A stretch of DNA of 64,000 bases from Nocardia farcinica (GTDB lineage: Bacteria; Actinomycetota; Actinomycetes; Mycobacteriales; Mycobacteriaceae). Position 1 is the stretch's first letter. The number at the start of each line of letters is the position of its first letter. Below the pieces are notes generated by a model. It saw nothing but the letters and a program-made list of their open reading frames with translations, did not search any database and was not told the origin of the DNA. Location of the stretch: the NCBI RefSeq assembly GCF_001182745.1, contig NZ_LN868941.1:1-64000 (forward strand), in the 5' to 3' direction. Made by a program: the position numbers and the translations under genes. Below are positions 15,257 to 22,308 of the stretch, in pieces.

Positions 15257-15904
15257 CTAGAAGGTGAGTGTGAACCGCAGCGCGGCGCGGTACTCCTCGA
15301 ACTCGACATCGAGGATCTTGCCGGTGAACTTCTCCCAGTTGCCCACAACGACGAAGTGCCGTTCGGCCAGCTGGCGCGTGGCTTCCTCGGTCGTGTCGAC
15401 TGGAGTGGCTGGCGGGTCGAGCGGGACAAAGGTGCCCATCGGGTGGTCCTCGTAGTCGAAGACCTCGACCGTGCCGCCCGGGGACCAGGTCGCGCGCACC
15501 GTGATCACGCCCCGGAACTCGGCCTCCATGGCCCTGACGATTTCGGTCAGCTGATCGGCTGCGGTGAACAGCGCGGTCGCGCGCTCGTGCAGATCCGGGC
15601 GGTTACCAGCGAACAAGCGATCCATGTACGCGCGGGCGGTATCGGTGTAGGTGTTGACGGTGTCGCCCAGGACAGCGAGCACGCCGTCGCCCTCGGCGCC
15701 TCCGTGGAAGTGGCCGACGGCGGCCGCCGCCGCGAGCGCGCGAACGGTCAGGTCGGCGGCGCAATCGACGAACCCGTCGGCGTCCTGGACCGCCAACTCC
15801 TGCGCGACCTCGGTCAGGAACCGCACGACCTTGCTGGTCTCGGTCGCGGGCCGGGTGTCCTCGGTGGCGGGGCGCAGCGGGAACGGGTTGCTGATGATCT
15901 CCAT
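15257..15904 (-). CDS. Hypothetical protein
   Basis: 215 aa. Start ATG 15904 has AAGGGA 7 nt upstream; an upstream in-frame ATG at 15922 does not. About residues 25-120 are Ala-rich helices (VRFLTEVAQELAVQDADGF; LTVRALAAAAAVGHFHG); the C-terminal third is beta-rich (GVITVRATWSPGGTVEVFD, then EEYRAALRFTLTF). Not recognised. It has its own promoter (15981-16008) and shared leader copy B. Confidence 0.65.
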   Translation of the reverse strand: MEIISNPFPLRPATEDTRPATETSKVVRFLTEVAQELAVQDADGFVDCAADLTVRALAAAAAVGHFHGGAEGDGVLAVLGDTVNTYTDTARAYMDRLFAGNRPDLHERATALFTAADQLTEIVRAMEAEFRGVITVRATWSPGGTVEVFDYEDHPMGTFVPLDPPATPVDTTEEATRQLAERHFVVVGNWEKFTGKILDVEFEEYRAALRFTLTF

Positions 15905-15927
15905 GATCGGGAGTCCCTTCAAGGTGT

Positions 15928-15968
15928 GCGAGTGGGGGATGAAGGGGCGGGGTGTCCGGTCCCGCCGC
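15928..15968 (-). promoter_or_regulatory. Structured mRNA leader, ACCGGACAC-loop hairpin (copy B)
   Basis: GCGAGTGGGG 15928-15937; stem GGCGGG 15946-15951 with CCCGCC 15961-15966; loop GTGTCCGGT 15952-15960 (plus-strand reading). The box-to-ATG distance is 23 nt. The stem is one pair longer than in copy A. Confidence 0.68.
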
Positions 15969-15980
15969 CTTCTGTGTCAT

Positions 15981-16008
15981 ATATTACCCGTTATCTGGAA
16001 TGAGTCAA
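15981..16008 (-). promoter_or_regulatory. Sigma-70-type promoter (second copy)
   Basis: Minus strand: -35 TTGACT (16003-16008), 16-nt spacer, -10 TAATAT (15981-15986), embedded in the repeated GGGTAATATATGACA block. Drives 15904 and the genes after it. Confidence 0.6.
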
Positions 16009-16041
16009 GTCTTCCCGCGTATGTGTGGTGTGTGTCGCCGG

Positions 16042-17313
16042 TCAGGCCGATATTGGGAACAGCGCCAGGTCGGTGCCGGTGGCCTGCGCCCACCAGTCGG
16101 CGAATCCTGGCCGTTCCTTGTCGGCGACGACGGCGGGGGCGACGACGAAGAAGTGCTCCAGCTCGTGCGGGCTCGTGCCGTCCCGGCCGGGGACGACCGC
16201 GCGGGCGATGCCGTCGTCCCCGAGCTCGCGGCGGGTGTCGACGAGCGCCGGGGAGCCGTCGGGCCCGCCGATATCGACCCGCAGCGGAGCGCCGTCGAGC
16301 CAGGCGGCCATCTCTTCGCGAGAACCGACGTCGACCGACCGCACCGATCGCGCGACCATCTTGGCCCCGCCGGTTTGGGTGCGCCGGGCGAGGCGGCGGA
16401 CCTCGTAGAGGGCGTGAGGTTGTTCGGCGAGCGCACTCTCGAAGGCGGCCAGGACGCCGGTGAGTCCGGCCGCGCGCACGTAGTCGATGGCGCGCTTGCC
16501 GCCGACGAGGCCCTGTTTGGCGTTGAGCGCGAGTGCGGTGTGCTCCATCAGCAGCATCCGCGCCCCGGCGTCTGGGAACGCCGCGTAGCGCGCCAGGGTG
16601 GCGACTCGATTGGCAGCGGTGACCAGCGCGAAGGGACAGAACACGCACGCCGACTTCTGCCATGCTCGGCCGGTCTTCTCCCGGATGTAGGCCAGCACCT
16701 GTTCCCGGTCCCAGCCCCAGGAGATCAGTGGGTACTCACCACGCCGCAGCGCGGTGTCGTATCCGGCGTCGCGGCGGGCCCGCGTCAGCTCGCCTGCCTC
16801 GAATCCGACGACGTGCCGGTACGGCCGTCCGTGTGTAATCGCGGCGATCACCGGGTCGAGCACTTCGCCCTTGGCCGACATGCTGCACCGACGACTGCCA
16901 CCGACCTGCGGCTGAGTGCCGGCCGTGAGCATCTCGGTGCCGAGGGTGTAGGCGCCCTCGATATAGAGGCGGTGCGGCGATCGGGAGTCGTCGAAGACGA
17001 TGACGCCGGTGCCATCAGCGCGCACCCGGCGGTCGGCCCGCCCGACCTGGATGAACCGAATCCGGTGCTGGGCCAGTAGCGGGAGCACGACCTCGGCCAC
17101 GTCCCGTGCGGTGTCTTCCCATTCGTCGCCCACCATGGCGGTGACGACGGCCAGCTCCGCCAGGTCGAAGTCGCGGCTGTCGGGGTCGAAGATCCAGCGC
17201 AGCAGCAGGGCGGTGCTGTCGGCCCCAAGTCCATAGGACAGCACGACTCGGGGCGCGGGTTCGTGCGCGGCGAGCTGCTCCCGCAGTGCCGCGGGCACAG
17301 CGGGCCCGGTCAC
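16042..17313 (-). CDS. PP-loop ATPase with Cys cluster (PAPS-reductase/DndC-like)
   Basis: 423 aa, GTG start 17313 overlapping the previous TGA. SYGLGADSTALLL (about residues 22-34) is a PP-loop nucleotide site (SGGxDS variant), used by adenylating enzymes such as PAPS reductase, tRNA thiolases and DndC. Two Cys clusters follow: one Cys in GGSRRCSMSAKG and CVFCPF near residue 215, compatible with zinc or an iron-sulfur cluster as in this superfamily. The C-terminal third is unlike PAPS reductase. Its substrate is unknown; nucleic-acid base or backbone modification is a reasonable guess given the methyltransferase and TGT-like neighbours. Confidence 0.7.
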   Translation of the reverse strand: MTGPAVPAALREQLAAHEPAPRVVLSYGLGADSTALLLRWIFDPDSRDFDLAELAVVTAMVGDEWEDTARDVAEVVLPLLAQHRIRFIQVGRADRRVRADGTGVIVFDDSRSPHRLYIEGAYTLGTEMLTAGTQPQVGGSRRCSMSAKGEVLDPVIAAITHGRPYRHVVGFEAGELTRARRDAGYDTALRRGEYPLISWGWDREQVLAYIREKTGRAWQKSACVFCPFALVTAANRVATLARYAAFPDAGARMLLMEHTALALNAKQGLVGGKRAIDYVRAAGLTGVLAAFESALAEQPHALYEVRRLARRTQTGGAKMVARSVRSVDVGSREEMAAWLDGAPLRVDIGGPDGSPALVDTRRELGDDGIARAVVPGRDGTSPHELEHFFVVAPAVVADKERPGFADWWAQATGTDLALFPISA

Positions 17314-17621
17314 CGGTTCGCCCGATCGCGGACGCGCAGGGCCACCCCGCCCGAGCCCGGCGGGCAGGTGCAGCCCGCCGCGTGCAGCTCGTCGGTGATG
17401 CGCCGCCAGGCGCGGTAGTGCCGTAGTCCGCCCTCGACGGCCACCGCACCGGCGAGGAACATCAGGCTGGAGATGATCGCGGGGAACTCCGACGACACTG
17501 CGCCGAGGGCGTACATCGAGCCCCCGGTCAGCCAGCCGGTGGCCACAACGGCGTGTGCCTGGGCGAGCCAACTCTGGTCGTGCTGTTCGTCATGACGTCG
17601 GTCGTGCTGGAAGTTGTTCAC
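17310..17621 (-). CDS. Small membrane protein
   Basis: 103 aa, GTG start 17621 with GGAGGAG 7 nt upstream. Charged His/Gln/Asp-rich N-terminus, then two hydrophobic segments (AVVATGWLTGGSMYALGAV; FPAIISSLMFLAGAVAVEG), then a basic tail with CTC. Function unknown. It follows shared leader copy C, which overlaps the end of the upstream gene, and overlaps the PP-loop gene by 4 nt. Confidence 0.65.
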   Translation of the reverse strand: MNNFQHDRRHDEQHDQSWLAQAHAVVATGWLTGGSMYALGAVSSEFPAIISSLMFLAGAVAVEGGLRHYRAWRRITDELHAAGCTCPPGSGGVALRVRDRANR

Positions 17622-17643
17622 GGGAAAACTCCTCCGGGAATGC

Positions 17644-17693
17644 GCGAGTGGGGATGGGCGGATGGCGGTCAGCGCGCCGTGTCCGGTTCGGCG
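17644..17693 (-). promoter_or_regulatory. Structured mRNA leader (copy C), straddling a stop codon
   Basis: GCGAGTGGGG 17644-17653 and loop GTGTCCGGT 17679-17687, closed by a short stem CGCC 17675-17678 with GGCG 17690-17693. The loop lies inside the last codons of the upstream gene (stop at 17669), so the element is partly coding. Box to GTG start is 22 nt. Confidence 0.55.
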
Positions 17694-18286
17694 TCGGTGC
17701 CGCCCGCGACGAGAGAGCGCGGGCGAAAGTCGCGCGCGAACCGGTCGGTGAGCTGCGCCAGCAGCGCGAGCAATTGGTCGCGGGGAACGTCGACCGACTG
17801 GAAGGACCCGCCGAAGCGCACCGCGTCGGCGTCCGGGGCGATGGTGAGCCGTTCCCGGCCGTCGCCGAGGTCGGTGACCTCGAGCCGGTCGCCGTCGGCG
17901 TCTTCGAAGACGGTGTGCGGCATGACGCGGATGCTGTCGGGCAGGCCCGCCGGGCGGACGCCGTGGCGCAGCAGGGCGACGGTCTCGGGCGTCAGCGCGC
18001 TCGCGGTGCGCAGCCGGAGTTCGAGTTCGCCGTCGTCGCTGTAGGCGATCAGCCGCCCGTCGAGGTCGTAGAAGTCGAGCCAGAGCCCGAACTCGTCGGC
18101 GCGGTCGGTGGCCGCGCCGACGGCCAGCCCGTTGGCCAGCAGCCCGCGAATGATCCAGCCGGTCGGCCCGAGCGGGGTCACCTGGGCGGAGTCGACGCTG
18201 TAGCGGTCGATGAGGTCGAGCTCGTCGCGGAACGGGGTGTCCAGCACCGAGGACCACGCCCGCGCGTCCTGGTCTTTGCGCGACAT
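17669..18286 (-). CDS. Hypothetical protein
   Basis: 205 aa. Not recognised. Acidic, alternating beta-like segments (LWLDFYDLDGRLIAYSDDGE; DRLEVTDLGDGRERLTIAP) and a C-terminal helical part (RDQLLALLAQLTDRFARDF). ATG 18286 overlaps the upstream stop (TGATG). Its last codons carry leader copy C for the next gene. Confidence 0.65.
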   Translation of the reverse strand: MSRKDQDARAWSSVLDTPFRDELDLIDRYSVDSAQVTPLGPTGWIIRGLLANGLAVGAATDRADEFGLWLDFYDLDGRLIAYSDDGELELRLRTASALTPETVALLRHGVRPAGLPDSIRVMPHTVFEDADGDRLEVTDLGDGRERLTIAPDADAVRFGGSFQSVDVPRDQLLALLAQLTDRFARDFRPRSLVAGGTDAEPDTAR

Positions 18287-18945
18287 CACGCCCGCCCCTC
18301 GTCGGTCAGCGAGGCCCACCAGCCGTCGACGAGGCCGTGCGCTGTCCAGTCCGCGAGCTGGGCGTGCGCGCAATCGCGGTGTGCGACCACCGCCGCGGCG
18401 CGCTCGATCGGGTAGCAGTGCGAATGCGTCGAGCAGCCCTGAGTCCAACCGGGTACGTCCTCGTCGAGCACGATGACGTTCGTAGGGACCAAGCCGTCGG
18501 AGGTGAGCGGGCCGAGCAGAGTGGCTTCCCGGTCCGGGTCGCCGAGCGCGGCGGCGGGCAGCATCGCGAAATCCCAGCGCCGGGAAGAGGACAGGACTGC
18601 GACGCGGACCGGATCGTGCAGCAGCGCGGCGGCGGCCTGCACGGCGGCCACGGCGGTGTAGCCGTAGCAGAAGATCTCGAGCGGGGTGCCGTCGAGACGG
18701 GAGTAGACCGAGGCGCACCACTCGGTGCTAGCGGCGATTTCGTCCGCGCCGAGCGCCAGGCCGTCGCCGTTGCACACGAGCATCTCCAGCGGGATGCCCC
18801 GGACTTCGCCGACGGGAATGTAGATGTTCACGTGGCCGACGACGCGGACCTGCGCGTCGTAACCGAGTTCGGTCAGCGCGGTCAACTCAGGTGCGTAGCG
18901 CACCTGTGCCTCGGCGACGAGAGCGTCGAATTTGGTGGAGGGCAT
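18286..18945 (-). CDS. Hypothetical protein
   Basis: 219 aa. Not recognised. Beta-rich N-terminus (VRVVGHVNIYIPVGEVRGIP), an Ala-rich middle, and a Cys/His segment near the end (TQGCSTHSHCYP, HRDCAHAQ) that could bind metal. Preceded by shared leader copy D and GAAGGGAG. Confidence 0.62.
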   Translation of the reverse strand: MPSTKFDALVAEAQVRYAPELTALTELGYDAQVRVVGHVNIYIPVGEVRGIPLEMLVCNGDGLALGADEIAASTEWCASVYSRLDGTPLEIFCYGYTAVAAVQAAAALLHDPVRVAVLSSSRRWDFAMLPAAALGDPDREATLLGPLTSDGLVPTNVIVLDEDVPGWTQGCSTHSHCYPIERAAAVVAHRDCAHAQLADWTAHGLVDGWWASLTDEGRA

Positions 18946-18969
18946 TGCCCTGCTCCCTTCGGGGGATTT

Positions 18970-19010
18970 GCGAGTGGGGATCGAAGGGGGCGGGGTGTCC
19001 GGTCCCGCCC
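18970..19010 (-). promoter_or_regulatory. Structured mRNA leader (copy D)
   Basis: GCGAGTGGGG 18970-18979; stem GGGCGGG 18988-18994 with CCCGCCC 19004-19010; loop GTGTCCGGT 18995-19003. Perfect 7-bp stem. Box to ATG is 24 nt. No promoter copy accompanies it, so it is internal to a longer transcript. Confidence 0.68.
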
Positions 19011-19034
19011 GGCTTCGGTGTTGCTCAGGTGGTG

Positions 19035-19691
19035 TCAGTGGCGCTCGCGCGGTTCTGCGGTGGCGAGCAGTTCGAGCAGGGCTTCGATGTCGCTAGAGCC
19101 CGCGAGGCGGGCGGCGAGGGGTGTCCGCATGCGGGTGATTACGGCGTGCAGCGTGCCGCGCGGACCATCGGACACTGGATGCCGGTCGCCGGTGCGCGGG
19201 TCCACGAGCTCGCCGGTGACCTGGATGTCGATCAACGGGTTCCGGCGGAACACCAGGAAGCAGCGCGTGGTGACGTAGTCGAATTCGATGTCGGCTCCGA
19301 ACGCAAGGGCCGGTTCGGGGGCGTCGCGGACGATGACCTCGAAGTAGCGGTAGCCAGAGAAGATCGCGGTGAACGGTGCGGTGCACACGGTGACGCTGAG
19401 CCATTGCCGGGTGCCCGCGTGCCAGGCGGTGTAGGGGCCGGTGCGGGTGAGATCGGTCAGGGTCTCCACGAACGCCGCGTGACGCGCCTCGTAGTCCGGC
19501 GTCCGCCACCATGCGCGGCTGTCGCCCCGATGGAACCGGGCGATACAGAACAACACGGTCCCGCTGACGAGCAAGCCCGCGACGTCGAGCCAAGCGCGCC
19601 GTTGCACCGCCGTGTACAGGCTGGAGCCGATCGCGGCGGCCGCCACGAACATGGTCAGGGGGAACAGCTTGTTGAGAATCTTGCGGATCAC
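19035..19691 (-). CDS. Membrane-anchored hypothetical protein
   Basis: 218 aa, GTG start 19691 with AAAGG 8 nt upstream. Two N-terminal hydrophobic segments (LFPLTMFVAAAAIGSSLYTA; WLDVAGLLVSGTVLFCIARF), then a soluble domain with aromatic beta-strands (FSGYRYFEVIVRDAPEPAL; TTRCFLVFRRNPLIDIQVTG). No motif recognised. Part of the accessory minus-strand transcript. Confidence 0.65.
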   Translation of the reverse strand: MIRKILNKLFPLTMFVAAAAIGSSLYTAVQRRAWLDVAGLLVSGTVLFCIARFHRGDSRAWWRTPDYEARHAAFVETLTDLTRTGPYTAWHAGTRQWLSVTVCTAPFTAIFSGYRYFEVIVRDAPEPALAFGADIEFDYVTTRCFLVFRRNPLIDIQVTGELVDPRTGDRHPVSDGPRGTLHAVITRMRTPLAARLAGSSDIEALLELLATAEPRERH

Positions 19692-19741
19692 GATCGAAAC
19701 CTTTCGTCGATAGGAAAAGGAGGGAGGGAGCCGGGCGCGGC

Positions 19742-20125
19742 TCAGCCGTTGACCCACTCGATCGGCACTTCCACGCCCCAGAAGCGGCGGTGGAGCAGCC
19801 GCCGGGCGTTCTCGGCGTCGGTCAGCCGTCCGTCGCGGCGGCGGAAGTGGACGATCGGGCAGCCCTCGATCGAGGGCCAGAAGGTGCCGTCGGCGTGCCG
19901 GATTCCGGACTGGATCAGGGCGTACGCCTCGCGGCCGGAGCCACCCGAGTTGCACGCGGTCACCCGGACGACGGGCACCCCGGCGGCGATCCGCGCGTCG
20001 CGCTCGGCGACGGCCTCGGCGGTGTCGAAGTACTCGGGGTCGTGATTAGAGGCGTAGAGAGCGGCGCGGATCTGCTCGGCGGTGCACTGCACGTTCAGCT
20101 GTCCGGCCGCGGCGGTGGAGGGCAT
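19742..20125 (-). CDS. Hypothetical protein
   Basis: 127 aa. ATG 20125 follows AAGGAG at 6 nt. Contains AEQIRAALYASNHDPEYFDT, then VPVVRVTACNSGGSGREAY and a Trp-rich end (RRFWGVEVPIEWVNG). Not recognised. Preceded by shared leader copy E. Confidence 0.62.
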   Translation of the reverse strand: MPSTAAAGQLNVQCTAEQIRAALYASNHDPEYFDTAEAVAERDARIAAGVPVVRVTACNSGGSGREAYALIQSGIRHADGTFWPSIEGCPIVHFRRRDGRLTDAENARRLLHRRFWGVEVPIEWVNG

Positions 20126-20145
20126 GAGGTGCTCCTTCGGCGATG

Positions 20146-20194
20146 GCGAGTGGGGGAGCGACGGGCGGAAGTGTCCGGTTTCCGCCCCGTCGCT
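20146..20194 (-). promoter_or_regulatory. Structured mRNA leader (copy E), longest stem
   Basis: GCGAGTGGGG 20146-20155; stem AGCGAC 20157-20162 + GGGCGGAA 20163-20170; loop GTGTCCGGT 20171-20179; TTCCGCCC 20180-20187, one bulged C, GTCGCT 20189-20194. The pairs next to the loop are A-T where other copies have G-C, i.e. the stem is kept although its sequence differs. Box to ATG is 20 nt. Confidence 0.72.
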
Positions 20195-20211
20195 TCGGGT
20201 GACGGAAAGGG

Positions 20212-20622
20212 TCAGAAGGGTGCTTCGTCGTCGCCCCACGGGGCGCTTGAGTCACCGCGCCCGTCGGCGGGCTCGTCGTCCTCGTCGTCGGGGTTCCAGT
20301 CGTCGGGGACGCCGTCGGCCCACACCACTGCCTTGGCGTTGTGGTCCCAGGTGACGTTGGCGAGGGCCTGCACGTTCTCCAGCGAGGCGTCGTCTTCGAC
20401 GCGAACGCCCGCCGGGATGTGCCACAGGTCGCCCCGGAAGTCCCAGGCCGACCCGCTGCGCTGGGCCGAGGAGCTGACTTCCTCGGCCGCCCAGGCGCGG
20501 GCGTCGGCCTCGGTGACGAATTCCTTCTCGTCGAGGGAGCGTCGCTCGGACGCGGGCGGGACGTCGGAGAAGACGACGTAGAAGCGATCGTGGTCCGCGA
20601 CCACTGCTGCCAGAGGACTCAT
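20212..20622 (-). CDS. Hypothetical protein with SSB-like acidic C-terminal tip
   Basis: 136 aa. No OB-fold is recognised. The last residues, a Gly/Asp-rich linker ending GDDEAPF, resemble the SSB C-terminal tip (DDxPF), which in SSB docks replication and repair proteins. The body contains FYVVFSDVPPASE and a Trp-rich stretch (VTWDHNAKAVVWADGVPDDW). It could be a decoy or alternative docking protein for SSB-binding enzymes. ATG 20622 follows AAAGGG. Driven by promoter copy 3 through leader copy F. Confidence 0.65.
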   Translation of the reverse strand: MSPLAAVVADHDRFYVVFSDVPPASERRSLDEKEFVTEADARAWAAEEVSSSAQRSGSAWDFRGDLWHIPAGVRVEDDASLENVQALANVTWDHNAKAVVWADGVPDDWNPDDEDDEPADGRGDSSAPWGDDEAPF

Positions 20623-20643
20623 GGGAATGCCCTTTCGTAGGGT

Positions 20644-20690
20644 GCGAGTGGGGTCGAAGAAGGCGGGGTGTCCGGTCCCGCTTCCTTCTA
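20644..20690 (-). promoter_or_regulatory. Structured mRNA leader (copy F)
   Basis: GCGAGTGGGG 20644-20653; GCGGG 20663-20667 pairs with CCCGC 20677-20681 around GTGTCCGGT 20668-20676. Nearly identical to copy A over 62 nt including the promoter. Box to ATG is 21 nt. Confidence 0.7.
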
Positions 20691-20696
20691 TGTCAT

Positions 20697-20725
20697 ATAT
20701 TACCCGATATATCGGCGAAGGCCAA
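20697..20725 (-). promoter_or_regulatory. Sigma-70-type promoter (third copy)
   Basis: Minus strand: -35 TTGGCC (20720-20725), 17-nt spacer, -10 TAATAT (20697-20702). Same block as at 9068 and 15981. Confidence 0.6.
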
Positions 20726-20782
20726 GCACTTTCCGATGGGTGAGTCGGATTGGTTCCCGCCCGATCGGTCTCGGGCGGGAAG

Positions 20783-21247
20783 TCAGTCGGTGCTGTAGGA
20801 GTGCCGGTGCCGGGCCGGGGCGCATTGCCGACGGCGCAGCACGGCGAGCCGTCGCGTGTCCTGCGATCGGGCGGGGCTCGATGGGCGCGCCGCCGGGCAT
20901 CCCTCCGGTTCGCCGAGCGGTGCGGTGGCAGACAGAACAGCGAGGGCCGCCTCCCAGCGATCGGCCCGGTCCGCCGCCCGCAGCTGCACCGCCAGAACGG
21001 TCAGGCTCGCCGCGCCGACACCGACGGCGACCACGGCGAGCGGCGCGGACAACGGCATGGTCGCCACCGCCCACAGGAACGACAGCGCCGCGAGGCAGCC
21101 GTGCGCCGCCGACAGCGTGGTCGCGCCGGGTCGCTCGCCGGTGGCGGGGAACCGTTGCGCGTCTCGGCGGTAGGAGAGCGCGAGCGCGGCGAACACGACA
21201 CCCGGCCCGCCGAGGAGCAGGGCCGGGACGGCGTACGAGGCGGACAC
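20783..21247 (-). CDS. Small membrane protein
   Basis: 154 aa, GTG start 21247, 5 nt after the upstream stop. Three hydrophobic segments: AVPALLLGGPGVVFAALALS, AAHGCLAALSFLWAVATMPL and PLAVVAVGVGAASLTVLAVQ, then a basic cytoplasmic tail. Not recognised. Probably works with the coupled upstream protein in plasmid transfer or maintenance. Confidence 0.6.
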   Translation of the reverse strand: MSASYAVPALLLGGPGVVFAALALSYRRDAQRFPATGERPGATTLSAAHGCLAALSFLWAVATMPLSAPLAVVAVGVGAASLTVLAVQLRAADRADRWEAALAVLSATAPLGEPEGCPAARPSSPARSQDTRRLAVLRRRQCAPARHRHSYSTD

Positions 21248-21252
21248 AGCCG

Positions 21253-21789
21253 TCAGCTCCGCACCCGTGCGGCGGCTGGCGCGCCCGCGTCGGCGGCAGC
21301 GACCCGAACCGGATCGGCAGCGGCGGACGGACCGCCGGAACCGGCTGGAGCCGGATCGGGTTGTGGGACGGCGGCGGACGGGGTGACCGGCGTGCCCGGG
21401 GAGGTCGACTCAAGTTCGGAGTCCTCCGCCGGCGGCGGAGTCAGCGGCGCTTCGGCCGCAGCGGTCGACGCACGTGAGGGGCGAGGCCGAGGCTTGGCCT
21501 TCGCCCGCTTCGCCACAGCACGGATAGCGTCGGTGGGCTTGAGTCCGATCCGTTCCAGCGCGGCCGCCTCGGCTCCGGCATTGGTGGCCGCCTCGTAGGC
21601 AGCCACCACGGCATCCTCGGCAGCTTCCTCATCGGCGATCAACCGCGCTGTCTCGGCCCGGCGCGTCTCGGACGCCTGCTGCCATTCCCCGACCTTCACC
21701 GCGAGTTCGCCGATGCGCGTCTCCATATCGTCGTCGATGACCGCCCGCCGGTACGCGGACAGAGCATCGGTCGCCATCTTCTTCGCCAT
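21253..21789 (-). CDS. Helical protein with Pro-rich tail carrying APLTPP
   Basis: 178 aa. The N-terminal half is helical and charged (RIGELAVKVGEWQQASETRR; LIADEEAAEDAVVAAYEAAT). After a basic patch (KRAKAKPRPRPSR) comes a disordered tail with APLTPPPAEDS. The same [AG]PLTP[PS] motif appears in C-terminal tails of three other proteins here (24353-26086, 27432-29303, 30110-31096). Expressed from the tandem promoter motif at 21836-21861. Function unknown. Confidence 0.65.
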   Translation of the reverse strand: MAKKMATDALSAYRRAVIDDDMETRIGELAVKVGEWQQASETRRAETARLIADEEAAEDAVVAAYEAATNAGAEAAALERIGLKPTDAIRAVAKRAKAKPRPRPSRASTAAAEAPLTPPPAEDSELESTSPGTPVTPSAAVPQPDPAPAGSGGPSAAADPVRVAAADAGAPAAARVRS

Positions 21790-21835
21790 GGGAAACCTCT
21801 CGTCGCTCAGCGCTCACTAATGGAGCGATCGAACC

Positions 21836-21861
21836 TAGTGTATCTAATGTATCTACAGAAC
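21836..21861 (-). promoter_or_regulatory. Promoter/operator motif copy 4 (tandem)
   Basis: On the minus strand GTAGATACATTAGATACACT contains two direct copies of AGATACAYT 9 nt apart. It lies about 47 nt before the ATG at 21789. Confidence 0.6.
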
Positions 21862-22108
21862 GGAGGTGGTCAACCATGCGAACGGGAGTCGGGTGAGTGC
21901 GCGCCTTGCTCGCCGGGTGTCCCGTTCGTTCAGTCTGCGCACCGGGGCGGGCTGGGGTCGGGCGCCCGCAGCCTCGATCCAGCCCCCCTCGTTCACGGCA
22001 CCGGCCTCGTCGCGTATCGCGCCCGCCCAGCGAACGAAAGCGTTTTCCACGTGGAGCTCACCGTGAGCCGCAGCGTGGCTGACCAGCCTTTTCCGGTGAG
22101 CAAGATAT

Positions 22109-22264
22109 CCCAAAACCCCGGGGTTTTGGGTTGCGCCCGGGGACGGGCGCGAGACACACTCGAAGTGATTCGAGTGTGTCTAAAGCCTCCAGAGGATCTG
22201 GAGGCGCCGATGTACCCAGACCTGCGGTCCGGCCACATCGGCTGGCCCGGCAGGCGACTGCCGG
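22109..22264. other. Candidate oriT region with four inverted repeats
   Basis: The 520-bp gap before the mobilisation genes holds: a 22-bp perfect palindrome at 22109-22130 (CCCAAAACCCC and its complement); arms 22153-22164 (GACACACTCGAA) and 22169-22180 around GTGA; arms 22185-22193 (GCCTCCAGA) and 22197-22205 around GGA; and CCGGCAG 22247-22253 with 22258-22264. Clustered hairpins directly upstream of mobC/relaxase genes are typical of oriT. The nick site cannot be named. No gene is seen between 21862 and 22308. Confidence 0.6.
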
Positions 22265-22308
22265 CCCTGCGAGCGCACCAGTGCGCCCGGTAGGCGAAAG
22301 GACGTGAA

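Noticed and set aside
14417..16003. A 528-codon plus-strand open frame
   Set aside because: It runs antisense to the TGT-like and 15257-15904 genes and has no protein-like features of its own.
17644..17693. Leader copy C as a pure coding coincidence (PDTAR codons)
   Set aside because: Considered because the loop overlaps coding sequence, but the loop, the box and the spacing to the next start all match the other copies, so it was kept at lower confidence.
21820..22293. 157-codon frame in the oriT region
   Set aside because: It reads through several inverted repeats, has no ribosome site and shadow-like composition; the region is better explained as oriT.
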